A stretch of DNA of 64,000 nt from Oryza sativa Japonica Group (GCF_034140825.1 NC_089035.1:41222001-41286000); one strand, 5' to 3'. Positions 46,584-59,811 are shown, counted from the first letter of the stretch. A program made the numbers and translations. Notes: generated from the sequence alone by a model not told the origin.

Positions 46584-47910
46584 TTGATGTAATAATTTTC
46601 AAACCTCATTACTACTAAAAATCAATATGGGCAATTGGGACTTGGGAGACATCAAATTCTAAACCACTTAATATCATGTTTAGTACAGTTTTCATATTTT
46701 TAAAATTTAAAATTAGTAAGTTAAATTATAGTTATCTGACATTTTATATTTTCTATAAAGTATGAAGAAAATGATATATCCAAATGCTATCAATGTAATC
46801 ATAATTCGCGATCATGGACTTTTGGAGAAAAAAAATCTGGAGTTGTGCCAATAAAAAATATCGCCTCTTGATCTAATACATGAATGTGGAAATAACATTT
46901 GATGGTGCCTTTGGAGAAGATTAAATATGATTATATAATTGAAGATTTCATTTTAACAGTTTCTCAAAAGGACTTTTTTTTTTCCAAGTCCAATATGAGG
47001 TCCATTTATCGCTTGAGTACTGCATTTACTCTTTTTGATTACATAATAATTGATAAAATTCTAAATATTGTAAGAAATAGCACGTATTAAAGTTATATAT
47101 ATATATATAGTTATATTAAATAAAAATATGTCTTGCTTATATTATTGTTTTTTTTAAAAATAAGGGGCTTTAACACTGTGATCAGCGCTCTAACACTGTG
47201 TGCAATACCGTCGGTCGGCCATCGGCCCATCACTGCGACGAGGGACTGCTGCTTTCGGAAGAGTAGATGGGCTGGCGATCTTCGCCCTTCAATCCAGCGG
47301 CTTGCGTGAGTTTGTGTCACTGTCACAAACATTATCCCATGAAAAAAGAGTCAATTTTGACTTACTCAAGTACTCCGTATTGGCCAAATCTAATTCAAGT
47401 TGACTTATTCAAGTATTGGCCAAATCTAATTCGCATCCTTAAACCGCGATACCAGATATAAAACCGGCATATGTTAACATCGGTTCATTCTATCTTCTCT
47501 AGAGTCTGAGACAACAGTTTTATCTAGGGGCCTAATGCGGTACACTGATATGGCCTTCATCTCGTGAAGGCTAGTGCAATTACAGTAAGCAAAGATAAAC
47601 AAAGAAAAACAATGTACCCACATGTCAGCAATTTCAACCACCTAGGCGGTGAGTAGTGCAAACACAATGGAATCAAAATGGACTTCTTTTTTTCCTTATC
47701 TCATCCATTTCACTTCACCCAGGACTTTGGATACATGAAACATCTGTGCAAGCCCAGGAACAACACAAGCACCAAATCTTCTGCAGCCTTGCAAACAGTG
47801 CAGCACACAGGCAGGGGAATCCATCCATCCATCTGGATTGGGGCTCTGAATGTTGTGATATAACCTTACATATTTTTTGCCCGTCATAAATCATCAACTT
47901 ACTAGTACTA
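46584..47910. other. Intergenic, no gene seen
   Basis: AT-rich upstream flank of the tRNA gene. It has a short (TA)n run near 47094-47110 and a CAAGTATTGGCCAAATCTAATTC direct duplication near 47375-47435. No coding region is supported. Confidence 0.45.
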
Positions 47911-48141
47911 CTCTCTCCGTTTTTTATTAGATGACGCCGTTGACTTTTTCTTACATGTTTGACCATTCGTCTTATTCAAAAATTTTATGCAAATGTATAA
48001 GATATAAATCACACTTAAAGTACTATGAATGATAAAACAACTCATAACAAAATAAATTATAATTACGTAAATTTTTTGAATAAGACGAAGGGTCAAACAT
48101 GTGAGAAAAAGTCAACGGCGTCATCTATTAAAAAACGGAGG
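47911..48141. mobile_element. Stowaway-like MITE downstream of second GT47 gene
   Basis: The ends CTCTCTCCGTTTTTTATTAG and CTATTAAAAAACGGAGG are flanked by TA. Long arms GATGACGCCGTTGACTTTTT and AAAAAGTCAACGGCGTCATC pair. It belongs to the same family as the interrupted copy at 59812-61564. Confidence 0.85.
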
Positions 48142-48453
48142 TAGCACTTAAGTATATGATACAACACCTTCATCGCCTATAGGTACCAGTTGTCTAATAC
48201 TACTACAGCAACAACAACATAAAAACCAAGGGAATGTCACTGGCAAGGGCGCAGGGCAGGCAGGGCACATCGTCTCAAAAAGAAGCAAAGGTAGTAGGAG
48301 GAAGGAAGAAAGGAGGCTTTACATTTAACGGATTGGCTTGGTTTTCTTTTACTGATCATCATCAGTCTCTCATCTGATCTTCTGAAGAATGTGCTGTGCG
48401 CACAAACAAGCGAGGACAGCAGCAACTATGTATGGTGGGTGGGTGCATCTGAC

Positions 48454-50997
48454 CTACCATGGCTTCAGGTCACCCACCGGGCCCTGGGTCCAGTTCAGCA
48501 CCTTCTGCCCCGGGTCCAGGTACACGCTCTTCGGGTGTGGAAGCTTCCGTCCCAGCCCGTTGAGTATCTGGTGGAAGGCGTCACCTGGCTGGGCGGGCTG
48601 CGGGAACAGCATGGCCTGCTTCATCGACGGGTTCGCTAGCAGCCTCTGCTTCCGCAGGATCACATCCATTGGTATCGATGTCAGGATGGTGTCCAGCTTT
48701 GGGACGTCGTCCTCCGCCACAAATACACCGATCTCATCCCACGGGATCGCGTCCGCAAAAGGTAGGACAATGTCGTCTGCAATGATCACTGGAATGCAGC
48801 CGAACACAACGGCTTCAACCAACCGGGGGCTCCACGGAGCCCAGCCTAGAGGGCACAAGCAGAAGATGGAACGCTGCATGTCCTCGTAGTAGGTTGGTGG
48901 GTGGTCTGTGGAGATGTCAAAAAGAGGATTGTTCTTGAAGTTCTCCCACACCGATGCACGGGCACCTCTGCATTGCATAAAGCAGGTTCATCAAGACTTT
49001 TGGGTTACAATAATTCATCAACAATGCTTATGAGGAAGCATCGAGTGATTGCATGTTCTTGGTGCTCACCTTGCATAGTAACCACCCTCAGGATCATTTG
49101 CGGTATCATAGAATAAACCACGGAAATAGACAAAGATTGATCGAGGTGTCTCTGGGGGAACAAGGTGAGTTTTCATCTTCTGAGGAGGAGCATATGGTGG
49201 GATTGTGATGGACCCTTCCTTGAGGCAGACATGATCCTTCTGCCCAAAAGTCTGGACCAGCGTCGCACGGCGAAGCAATGGCAGGATTCCCCGCTCAATG
49301 GCCTTCTCTTCCTGAATCATGGAAAAACCAAATGCAAATAAGATCCCATGGTTGAACATGTAAAAGGGTAACAATTGGTACATTGGAGCTGAATGATTTC
49401 GTTGTATTGAGTATGTAGATGAGGCTCATCGTATGTTTCCATGATTTGATATACAATAGTTCAAGGTTAATGATTCCTTGATTTACCTGATAATGGAAGC
49501 ATGCTCCGAAATCATGTGGCACAACAAAGAAATGGTCTGCCCCATCTGTCCTGTTCCAATAGGGCCAATGCGAGGAAATGAACTGAATTGCACTTCTCAT
49601 AATCCTTGGAGACTTGAAGGGCAAGGGATGACCCCATGGAGTAAGATCGCACGTCGTGTATACTGGAGTATAGAACCAATCAGCTTCCTCCGGATTTAAA
49701 GTCCGGATCGCACTTGACAAGAGGAATCGATGCATGAAAATCTCTGCAGCAAACATGTGGCTGAGGCATCTGGAATCTTTTGCCACCATCTTCTTGTTGT
49801 ATTTAGTGGGCAACTCGTAGACATACACCTTAAGCCTCCCGACAGGGTCATCTTCCAGCACATCACCCGCACTCCCTAAGATATGGTCATATGTACAATG
49901 AAAAAGTGAGAATTATGTAGTGTCCTAGCAGCCACCATAATTTGACAGGCCTAACAGCTTCCCATAAGTTTCTCTTTTTGGTAAGCAAATCATAAGTCAA
50001 ACTGCGGCAATTAGTTATGGAGTGGATAAGACTTAGGAGTAGCTTGCCAACCAGAGTTTTTTTAGTACTACTAGTATGTTATTATTGCATAAAAATGACT
50101 CAAAAAATCGTTAAAAAAATGACATAAAAAAGGAATGCAAGAATGCGAAAGCACATGTCAATTCTATTTGAGAAACTCATCAGATCCAGTAGATTGACCG
50201 AGTATGATAGTCGTCGGTATAGTTCAGTAATTTCAGCCACTTGCTTATATATCAACTAATACTACATTGATTCACATGCTTACTGTTCACCTCATTATGC
50301 ATCGAGTTTTGACCGGAGTAATTGAGAAAGAATCGAGCTTGAGCTACACTCAACCACACATCACACTCACACATGAGCATAAATTATTCCATGGCAACTG
50401 AATCGAGGCCGCGGAACATGGAACGCGGAACGATCGCGTAGAGGCTAAACCAAAGATGTTGGATAACACATGAATCTACTACTAGCAGAGGTGGCTGCGT
50501 GTTGGGCATGAAGTAAGTAGCTAGTAGCAGACTCTCCCGGTCCCCGGGGAAGTTTATATTAACTGGAAATTGGACCTAGAACAAATAGTGCTACGATTAA
50601 CAGTTGATATCCAAGCAACAGCAGATCCCCTTGTCCCCAAGGTCGCGGGAGGCAAGTGATTATCTGCAAGATACGCCCTAAATTAAACTGCTCGCTTCAC
50701 TCAATCCCCACAACAGATTGGTCAGATTCCAGCCATCAGAATGCAGCAGCAACCACGGATCAAATGCACCGACACAAACATTGCGAAAAGCACGCATCGA
50801 GCAACGGAGCAAGCAATCAACCATCGCCAAAAAAAAGAAGAAAAAGAAAAAGAAATCGCTACTTGAACCGCTCGCGAGCGCGTGCGGTGCGTACCTTCGA
50901 TCCTCTCGGTGTCCTGGCCCCTGGCAACGTCCTCCAAGGCGGTGGCGGCCAGAAGCAGCGCGAGCGCCACGGCCGCCGAAGACAGCCGCATCGCCAT
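48454..50997 (-). CDS. GT47 exostosin-type glycosyltransferase, IRX10-like (four-exon copy 1)
   Basis: Exons 50997-50895, 49875-49487, 49311-49070 and 48967-48454 join in frame to 415 aa. The start is the first of two close ATGs (MAMRLSS), followed by a hydrophobic signal sequence (about residues 5-20) and DTERIEG. The domain runs from DVLEDDPVGRLKVYVYELPTKYN through EEADWFYTPVYTTCDLTPWG, HDFGACFHYQ, FGQKDHVCLKEGSITIPPYA, SIFVYFRGLFYDTANDPEGG and EAVVFGCIPVIIADDIVLPF to GPVGDLKPW. The role is xylan backbone elongation in the Golgi by family. Intron positions and phases are identical to the copy at 55064, so the two share a recent common structure. From memory this is Os01g0926600. Confidence 0.94.
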
Positions 50998-52540
50998 GGC
51001 TCCCCCCACCTCTCCTCCCTTCCAACCACCGACCTCGACGAAACCCCCAAGAAGGATGCTGGATGCGGCTGGCCAATCGAGGAGGAGGAGGAGGAAGGAG
51101 AGGAACACGGGGAGGGGAGAGGAGGGAGGCGAGCTCGCGAGGATGATGATGGCGGTGGCCGGTGGCTGGAAGCTGGGCTGCGGGGTGTCGCTGCCAAATG
51201 ATGAGCTGTCTCGCGAGCTAGGTTGGTGACGGGTTCACCTCACCGCGTCTTCTTCTCTTTCCTCCGTATTTGTACGGCGTAGCTATACGGTACCTATACG
51301 TACATGAGGTGAAGGTGGCGCGTTCGTAGGAGTATCCGGTAAATCCTTACTCCCTCCGTCCCAAAAAAATCAATTAGTATTTAATGGTACGTTTTATGTA
51401 CAACGAATCTGGACAGGAGTATGTCTAGATACGTTGTACTAGAAAACGTCTATCGGTTAAGTATTTTTTATGGAGAAAATAGTTCCTTACCTTAGCTCGG
51501 GGAAATGTGTGCATTTTTTTTATTTCATAGACCAAAAATCTTATCTACTACTCTCTCCGTTTCATATCATAAGTCGGTTAGCTTTTTTCTAAGTTTGACT
51601 AAATTTATAGGAAAATCTAGCAACATCTAAAATATTAAATTAGTTTCTTATGTTTTTTTTATGTTAAAAATACTACTATACTTTTCTATAAACTTGATAA
51701 GCTTGATAAGTAAAAAAACAGTCTAATAGAACAGTTGGTATTTATTATAGATATACTAGTTGAGTCAGACATGGGTTGTATGTGGTTGTCGTACATATAG
51801 CCATTTCGTAATCCATGAATAGTTGAGTATACTGTGCGTGCAAAAAGTTATGCGGACTAATTCGTGCTCTAGAGTTGTTCGTTAAGTACATACTTATCCC
51901 CGCAAAAGAAATGATTAACTAATGTAGCGTTTAAAAAGATTATTCACTAGAATGTTGATATAAATTACATGTAGGAATAAATTAAACATCTCAGTATAAC
52001 TAGCAAGTAATTTTGAACAAATGGGTCTAAACCAAGGGGAATCCCACCTACCAGATCCATGGAAACCCCTGAGTTCCCCCTTCAAATTTTCCGCCATAGT
52101 TGACAAGATAAGAGGTGCGAAAGGTCTCTTAATAATATTTTAACATAGTTTAATATTGAGATGATGTGTTTATACTGGTGTTTAATATTGAGATGATGTG
52201 TTTATACTGGTGTGCTCAGTATCTTGAGTCTCCTCCCCTATCTAAACTATAATAAAATAAAGTTTTTTTTATAGAAAAACCATTTTTTATAATAATATCA
52301 CGAATAAGCCGAAAACAACGTGCCATTTTATACTCCAAAACAGATTTTTGCATCACCGATGTTTGGATAACTGCATACCGGGTCCGCAGGTACTAGGAAA
52401 AAAAATCCTAACAGAATTACAGATGTTTGGATAATTGCAATTATGCATGCACCCGTCAACATCGGGAGGCCCTGATACGCGATCAGCCGCGCCCCCCGCG
52501 CGGTCAGTCGCCCCCCCTCTAGTCTCTTCTCTTCTCTGTA
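50998..52540. other. 5' flank of GT47 copy 1 and intergenic sequence
   Basis: A GC-rich 5' UTR/promoter side (50998-51230) is followed by AT-rich sequence. It holds two partial Stowaway-type ends, CTCCCTCCGTCCCAAAAAAA near 51352 and CTCTCTCCGTTTCATATCAT near 51551, without partners. A 34-bp tandem duplication (GTTTAATATTGAGATGATGT, TTATACTGGT) lies at about 52147-52214. No gene is seen. Confidence 0.5.
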
Positions 52541-52780
52541 TCTGCGTTCGTTTGTGTGATATAGGGTGAGAAAACACTTCGTTTTTCACGCGCATGTTTC
52601 TCAAACTACTAAATGGTGCGTTTTTTACAAAAATTTTCTATAGGAAAGTTGTTTTAAAAAGTCATGCTAATTCATTTTTGAAATTTAAAATAGTTAATAC
52701 TCAACTAATCATGCGCTAATGGCTCACCTCGTTTCGTATCTTCCCAATCTCCCCAATCTCCTTCTCCTCAAACACACCCC
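52541..52780 (+). mobile_element. Tourist-like MITE (240-bp family)
   Basis: The element runs from TCTGCGTTCGTTTGTGTGA to CTTCTCCTCAAACACACCC. It contains CGCATGTTTCTCAAACTACT and CTAATCATGCGCTAATGGCT. It is the same family as 41750-41993, in the opposite orientation to that copy. Confidence 0.8.
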
Positions 52781-52796
52781 TACTATACTTATGTAT

Positions 52797-53010
52797 ATGC
52801 TACATATACACACGTATATACATATGTATATATGTGTGTATATATATTTATGAATATTTTTTAATATATAAAAATATATACACATATACGAACTTTGTAT
52901 ACATACGTATTAGAAAAATAAAAAAACAAGAAATTGTATCACGTATACAAAGTTTGCATACACGTATACAAACTTTGCATACGTATGAATACAAAATTTG
53001 TATTCATACA
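52797..53010. repeat. TATACA/CGTATAC-rich low-complexity tract
   Basis: TATGTATATATGTGTGTATA-like runs are followed by three copies of CGTATACAAA(G/C)TTTGCATAC in alternating orientation, then GAATACAAAATTTGTATTC. The block is locally palindromic and followed by an A-rich stretch to 53140. Confidence 0.7.
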
Positions 53011-53340
53011 TCTAAAAAACCAAAAAAAAACAGAAGAGAAAAAAAAAGAAAAACCAATCTGAACAGAAACCAAAAAAAAGGAAAAAAAACAACCAACCGA
53101 ACAGAAACGGAAAACACGGAAAAAGAAAAAAAACAGAAAAGTCGGTCTCCCGCGCGGCGCGTCCGCCGTCCCCTCTCCGCGTGCGACTGATCACCCAATA
53201 GCCTTCTCGGTCAACATCTCGCCCTGACGTGAAAGCTGGGTCCTTCGTGTGAAATGTGAATGCTCTCATGGCGTCCAAGTAATCAGGCACAGGACCGTCG
53301 GCTGGTGAGGAAGAGAACAAAACTTCCGTTAGGCACATCA

Positions 53341-53373
53341 AACCAAACTAAACCAAACCAAACCAAACCAAAC
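53341..53373. repeat. (AAACC)n microsatellite
   Basis: Six tandem AAACC/AAACT units lie in a 33-bp run. Confidence 0.85.
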
Positions 53374-53904
53374 ATTACAAATTACGATCAATCAGCCCGG
53401 AATACGCGGAAGCAAATTGTACAAGGACTCACATTTTAAAAGATGAAAATTAAATGCGAGTCCTTGATTTGTTCTTGCTGATCATTTGTCTTTTCTTGTC
53501 TTGAACAGTTACCTACATTGCTTTCACCCTAAGATGTGGATCTTCCCCCATTTCAATACTTTTTAGAAGAAAAAAAAATCTCTGATCATCTTCTGTCCTC
53601 AAAATTGTAACCTGCTCCCTACTTTTGCTTTAAATCAACATATAAATATTATCTCTTTTTTTTTCCCTGTTCCAACGAAGGCAATCTATTTAAGAGACTG
53701 TCGGTGGAAGGTCTTGGCCATTTTCTAGCGTTGCTTCTCTCGCAATTCATGCAAACTTTTACTTAGCTCCATGTTGGATCCTCGCCCATTTCGTCGGTTG
53801 CAGTTAGGTCACAGCAGCAATGAGTTTTTGTACTTTGACTCCAGTGAGCATATGTACACACATTGCCAAACTCTGATCTTGTATTTAATTTTGTTTCGAT
53901 GATA

Positions 53905-54145
53905 CTACCTCCGTCCCAAAATAAATGCAGCCATAGATATCCGTGTTTAGCGCTTTGACCATACATCTTATTTGAAAAATTTATAAAAAAATATTAAAAC
54001 AATTAGTCACACATAAAGTACTATTCATATTTTATCATCTAATAACAATAAAAATATTAATCATAATATTTTTTTAAATAAGACGAACGGTCAAACGTTG
54101 AATATGAACAATGCTAAAACTGCACTTATTTTGGGACGGAGGGAG
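53905..54145. mobile_element. Stowaway-like MITE
   Basis: The ends CTACCTCCGTCCCAAAATAA and TTATTTTGGGACGGAGGGAG are flanked by TA. Arms TTTGACCATACATCTTATTT and AATAAGACGAACGGTCAAA pair. Confidence 0.85.
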
Positions 54146-55063
54146 TAAATAAAACACTACATGGTTACTGGTGACATATGCAAAGCAAAAAAAGCATGGC
54201 TTAATTTTGTTTTGATTAGTGGGCTGCTTGATGTTAAGGATGGATAAACTTCACCAAACGGTTGTTCTTATTTATTTAGAAATTTGTTGGTTACTAAAGT
54301 GGCAGACACCAAAAGGGTCATATTTTTTAAAAATAAATAAATAAATCAATTATACTTAGGTTACTGACATTGCAGCAGCTGCGATGTTTGTGTAGCAGGT
54401 GAAACGCCGCGATCAGTGCTAACGAAAGTTATATTGGTTTTTTCAACATCTGAGTGGTCTAATGGGGCCAAATAATGAAAAAAGGCATTCTGATGTTGGC
54501 TCCAAATTTCATTTTCAGACACCAAGACTCAACAGAAAATCTTCAGGTTGATGCAGGAACACAGAAGCCAACACATTGGAAGCTACATTCCTTCAGGAAT
54601 CAGCAACAATTAGTACCCAAATCAACACATTAGACTAAGATTGACTGCAGCCACATGCCTAACTAGTACCCAACTCAGCTAGCCTCACCAATCATCTTTA
54701 CCTGAACTATCTATCAGGGAAATTCAAGGATGAAAAATTGTGTAAATTCAGGGAGATCCACATTTGAAATTATGTCACGCATTCAGCATGAATTAAATCT
54801 CATAATTTCATTATGATATCCAGTTATCCACATATATGGACAAAGCGGACAAATGCCGGCATTTCATCCGCTAATGGGAAGAAAAGGAATGAAGATATAT
54901 GGTATATAGCTATCAGGGAAAAAGATACAAAAAAATGTACATTTGTTGATTTATGGTCAGCACTATGCAACCATGGTGATCTCAAGGCGCAAGTATATAT
55001 CATGTCTGTAAATATATCTTTTTCAAAAAAGTTTTTACATTTCTATAGGCAGTGAGATGCATG
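54146..55063. other. Intergenic, 3' flank of third GT47 gene
   Basis: Probable 3' UTR close to 55063; otherwise nothing recognisable. Confidence 0.45.
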
Positions 55064-57536
55064 CTACCAAGGCTTCAGGTCGCCCACCGGTCCAGCAGTC
55101 CAGTTCAGGGCCCTCTCCCCGGGCTTCAAGAAGACGTTTTCGCCATGTGGAAGCTTGCGAGCGAGACCATTCAGTATCTGATGGAATGCATCTCCTGCCT
55201 GAGCAGGCTGGGGGAACAGCATGGCCTGCTTCATCGACGGGTTCGCGAGAAGCCTCTGCTTCCTCAGGATAACATCTGTTGGTATGGATGTCAGGATACT
55301 GTCCAGCTTCGGAACATCCTCCTCGGCGACAAACACGCCAATCTCCTCCCAGGGGATAGCATCAGCAAAGGGGAGGACAATGTCATCTGCAATGATCACC
55401 GGAATACAACCGAAAACCACAGCTTCCACCAGTCTGGGGCTCCATGGAGCCCAGCCCAATGGGCACAAGCAGAACACAGATCTCTGCATATCTTCGTAGT
55501 ACGTGGGTGGGTGATCGGTTGAGATGTCAAACAGCGGGTTGTTCTTGAAATTCTCCCAAACCGACGCGCGGGCACCTCTGATAGGACATACAGAAACATC
55601 AGACTCCACATGCTACGAGCCAATGAGCAGATGATAGGATGTATTGGAGATAAGCGGAAAATTTACCTTGCATAGTATCCACCCTCAGGATCATTGCTGG
55701 TATCGTAGAACAGACCACGGAAATATACAAAGATAGACCGAGGGGTGTCTGGGGGAATAAGATGAGCCTGCATTTTCTGTGGGGGTGCATATGGCGGAAT
55801 GGTGATCGAGCCGTCCTTCAAGCAGACATGGTTCTTTTGTCCAAAGGTCTGAACCAGGGTGGCACGCTGAAGCAATGGGAGGATTCCACGTCCAATTGCC
55901 TTTTCTTCCTGAAACAATAACAGAAGCAAAAGATCAATACGCTGAAATAACCAAAGAGAATGTGGGCACAAAGTATGATAGAAGGTGCCAATCAGGGTAG
56001 ATGATTAATCATGAATATGAATCTGACCTTAGTGTGACATTTAAATAGGTTGAGAGAAAATATTTTTTTCTGAAAAATATTTATATTCTACAAAGGGACA
56101 AAGAACATGTGCAAACTGAAGTGTTCCAATTAAATCAGAGTTGCCAACTAATAATATTAATACAGTGAATCTAGCATCTTGATGCCCCCCATTGCTCCCC
56201 ATGTTCTCTGCTGCAATTAGAAATGTCCCAGCTGTTGCAAACTTAAGTGTTCAGTACTAAACTAATGCTCAAAGTCCAGAATTTGCTCACTAAAGGAGGA
56301 ATAAATGTGTCCAACAGCAAGGTTTTGTACTTGTGCATGTACCTGATAGTGGAAGCAAGCGCCAAAGTCATGTGGTGTAACAAAGAAATGATCAGCCCCC
56401 TCTGATCTATTCCAGTAAGGCCAATTTGTTGCAATCAGCTCAATTGCGCTGCGCATCATTCTTGGGGATTTGAAGGGCAAGGGAAGACCGGAGGGAGTCA
56501 GGTCGCATGTAGTGTACACCGGTGTGTAGAACCAATCAGCTTCCTCGGGATTAAAAGTTCGGACAGCGCTTGACAACAGGAACCGATGCATGAAAATCTC
56601 AGCGGCAAACATGTGGTTCAGGCACCTAGGATCCTTCTTCAGCAGCTTCTTGTTGTACTTGCTTGGGAGATCATAGACATAGACCTTAAGCCTCCCAACA
56701 GGGTCATCTTCCAACACATCACCAGCACTTCCTGCATTTGTTTCGCCACAATATTAAGCAAAAGCTATGGAGTATCTATAGACCTTGCACAGAATTAGGG
56801 AAAAGAATATTCTAAATTTTAGAAGCATAGCTTGGGATCAAGGTATGATACCTAAGCAACCTACAGGGATAAAGTAAGTGTGTTCCTATGCTAGATTAAA
56901 TGAAACATAATTAGGCTAATGGCTATGTTCTTATCATATTGGTGCCTAGGAACATGATACTGCATATCATAAAGAAGATGAAGAGGAGGAAAAATATTTG
57001 AAGGTTCAGAGGACAGAATGGCATTCAAGTTTTTTGGCAGCAGATGTCTCGAGGACCACAAAATCCAATAAGAAAGAATGCCTACCATCAACAGGTGTAT
57101 CAATACCAGTAGATGTTCAATAAAACAAGGTTTAAACTGAATCCAAGCATTGAACCATAACTCAACCAAATCATTTAGAATAATACACCAACATAAACAA
57201 CCTCCATTTGCGTCTGATCTGAAATAGATCCTATATATTTAGGGTGGAGAGGTCTGACCACAAACAAATCAAATTGACAGGCTAAATGATTTCAAAATGC
57301 TTTGCTTTAACAGTTTCTTAGATGCACAAATAAGCAGCTTGGGTTGAGTTCTACTAACTGACAAGAATGTATCCATCAAGATCAAAACCAAGAAGAGAAT
57401 AACACAAGAAAAACAAAGGCCCCCCACCTGAGATCCTCTCTGTCTGGTGGCCCTGCCGCACCTCCTGGGCCTGAGCTCCAAGGAAGAAGCATACAGCAGC
57501 AGCAAGAATGGCAATGGCCAAGACCCACCTCCTCAT
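55064..57536 (-). CDS. IRX10: GT47 xylan glycosyltransferase, IRX10 type (four-exon copy 2)
   Basis: Exons 57536-57428, 56731-56343, 55908-55667 and 55577-55064 join in frame to 417 aa. The chosen start (MRRWVLAIAILAAAVCFFLG) gives a clear signal peptide ending near GAQAQ; an upstream in-frame ATG at 57590 would add a charged leader and is less likely. The domain includes DVLEDDPVGRLKVYVYDLPS, EEADWFYTPVYTTCDLTPSG, HDFGACFHYQ, FGQKNHVCLKDGSITIPPYA, SIFVYFRGLFYDTSNDPEGG, EAVVFGCIPVIIADDIVLPF and the GPVGDLKPW end. IRX10 proteins work in the Golgi xylan synthase complex, adding beta-1,4-xylose to the growing backbone. Gene structure equals that of the copy at 48454. From memory this is Os01g0926700, described as rice IRX10. 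Confidence 0.95.
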
Positions 57537-59684
57537 CTTCTTGATCCCCACAGGCCTCTTCCCAGCACCTGTGTCTCCTCTCCTCTCCAACCCTCTCCCT
57601 GTCCGGCCTTATGAGCTAGCAGGCAATTGCCAGGAGGTAATTAAAGGATCCAAGGAGAAGGGGGAAACTTTTCTGGCAATTCTCCTACCAAGAAGCGTTT
57701 GGTGAGTTGAGAAGGTGAGGGGAGGCTTTCCTAGGCTTCCTTCCTTCTTCCTCCAACTCCACATATAAGCAGGCTTCAAGAACAATTAGGGGGGCCATGC
57801 TCTTACTTAAAAGGAAGAAAGAAATAAAGGAAAGAGATTAATATTTGCTCAGAGAGGGTAGGAGGGCTGTCTACTGCTGATTCTTTTGCTTCTTTTTCTA
57901 TGCACCCCCCCTTTTCCTCCAGCTTTCCTTGCTTTTTCCTCTTACACCAATGATGAGCTGTAGTTCTGTGGAGCTCCTAATAGTCTATTGCAAATGTGTT
58001 CCAAAAAAGAGGTTCGGTGAGAGGTTTACCTCCTCTTCAGATGTCAAGTTTCTTTCCTTTCACCAAACATGGACTAGACCTCTCACTTGTCTTACCTTAA
58101 CATGTCAAACTCTTCACTTCTCTCTCTCTCTCTCTCTCCTTGATTTTTTTTTTAACCCAAGAATTACTACCCTCCATCTATGATCTGCCAAATAGTTAAT
58201 TTTTTTCAGTTTCATGTTTCTCCGGTCCTTTTCTTTTGGTTTACTTATTCCGCGTGACAGTCAAGCCGTTTCCTCCAGGATATCGTGGTGATTTGGATTG
58301 TTGCCTCCTTTGCACATGGTGATTCATTCATTTCATTGTCATGGCTCATGAGACACCCATGAGAGGGGGGCCATAATCATTGGCAACAAGGCCCCCATTT
58401 GCAGTTAATACCTTCCATTTGTTTATACAATATTAAAAATCTTGGGAGGGACAATTCACAGTACTCTCTTACCTATACTTTATTGGTGGTGATTGTTGAT
58501 TGCAGAGGAAGAGATTAGTGCCAATGCTCATCTCCCAAAAAAAAAGATTAGTGCTAATGCTGCAATTACCTGCTTGTAGGGTTTGGTGAAGGTTAGTACT
58601 ACAAGTAGTAGAGCTGTTTGTTTGTTTGTTATGCTTCTTCTTCTATAATTTGGGATTAAGCAAAATGGGGACCCCAACTCCCAAGAAAGTCTATGAACTG
58701 AACATCCCCAAAGACTTCTTTAACATGGTAGACCCCCCATGTGAGCATCTCAAATTTAGAGGATTTTTTTTAATTTGAGAAAAAGAAAAGGGATCTGAAA
58801 TTGGATGGCTTTGATTGCTGTTGAGCGGAAAGATATCAAAAACAGCACAAAAGCAGCGGATCATCGGTGTGTTCTTGCGTTACTAGTGCCTATAGCTCTT
58901 GGTTGAACTGTTGGGGAGCAAGTGGGGCGTACCGATGGATGGATGCTCGGCGAGCGCCGCCGCCGCTGCGACGAAGCGGCGCGCGCACCCTCGCCGGAGC
59001 AGGGCATCGTCGCCGCCGCAGGGGAGGCACGCCTCGGAGTCGGTCGCCGCCGCCGACGAGGAAAAGGCGGTGAAAATGTGAAATCCTCTGCCGTTGGGGC
59101 GTACCACGTACAGTAGAATTACGCTTCGACACGGCGAAAGCGTATTCGGTGCAGGCGTATTCCGTATTCGTTTTGTCCGCATAATTATCCACGTTACAGT
59201 AGAATTAAATTGAGCGGTTTTTGTCGTCGAATCGAATGTGTTACAGCATAATTAAACTATTTTTACAGATATTTTATACATACTACTATACATGATACAC
59301 CCAACCCTTCTCTTAAAAAAAAATTGATACACCCGTTGACTTTCAACGACAACAAGGAGCACTAGTATTTTTTTACACCCATTGACCTGGAGTAACTGAT
59401 GCGGACAGCTGGGAAAAAAAATAAAGACGACAACAAGCTACTCGCAATATACAATGTAGTAATATAAATATAAATTTCAGTTTGAGATTTATCACATGTT
59501 TGTTGAGGAAAATAAAAAAGGCAAAGTCGTCGCATGTTTTGACATATATGCTGAGTTGACACATCTTGTTCGTCGGCGCTCGCAATATACAAGAGCACGT
59601 AGCAGGGGAGCATGCAGCAGCAGTTTATACAAGCCTCAAACATGAAGTTTGGGTGTGTTATATACCACATGTTTACAACTTCTA
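57537..59684. other. 5' flank of IRX10 and intergenic sequence
   Basis: Probable IRX10 5' UTR and promoter lie near 57540-57800. A (CT)n run lies at 58117-58139. Apart from the exon-like GC-rich block at 58930-59085, no coding region is supported. Confidence 0.5.
58930..59085 (-). pseudogene. Isolated exon-like GC-rich fragment
   Basis: On the minus strand one frame reads AFSSSAAATDSEACLPCGGD, then DALLRRGCARRFVAAAAALAEHPSI, ending at a good donor (CG followed by GTACGCC, about 58932). The frame has protein-like composition. Flanking sequence is AT-rich, and no matching further exon could be joined within the window. It could be a first exon whose remainder is lost, a gene fragment moved by a transposon, or chance. 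Confidence 0.25.
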
Positions 59685-59811
59685 GTCTTCTACTCCTTTA
59701 TCTTTATCTCTCATGTGTGCGTTTTTTTATTATTAAACGGTATATTTTTTTAAGAAATTTTTTTATAAAAAATCGCTTTAAAACCACACTAATCTATTAT
59801 TTATAGCTAAT
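59685..59811 (+). mobile_element. Partial Tourist-like MITE (240-bp family)
   Basis: It carries the family core CATGTGTGCGTTTTTTTATT, TATTAAACGGTATATTTTTT and AAATCGCTTTAAAACCACAC, then stops where the Stowaway at 59812 begins. Short family-like sequence (TAATTAATTAGAC) beyond 61564 may be the other side of an older insertion. Confidence 0.5.

Noticed and set aside
50656-51229. Frames up to 181 codons on the plus strand near GT47 copy 1
   Set aside because: Antisense to the first exon and its GC-rich leader; no domain.
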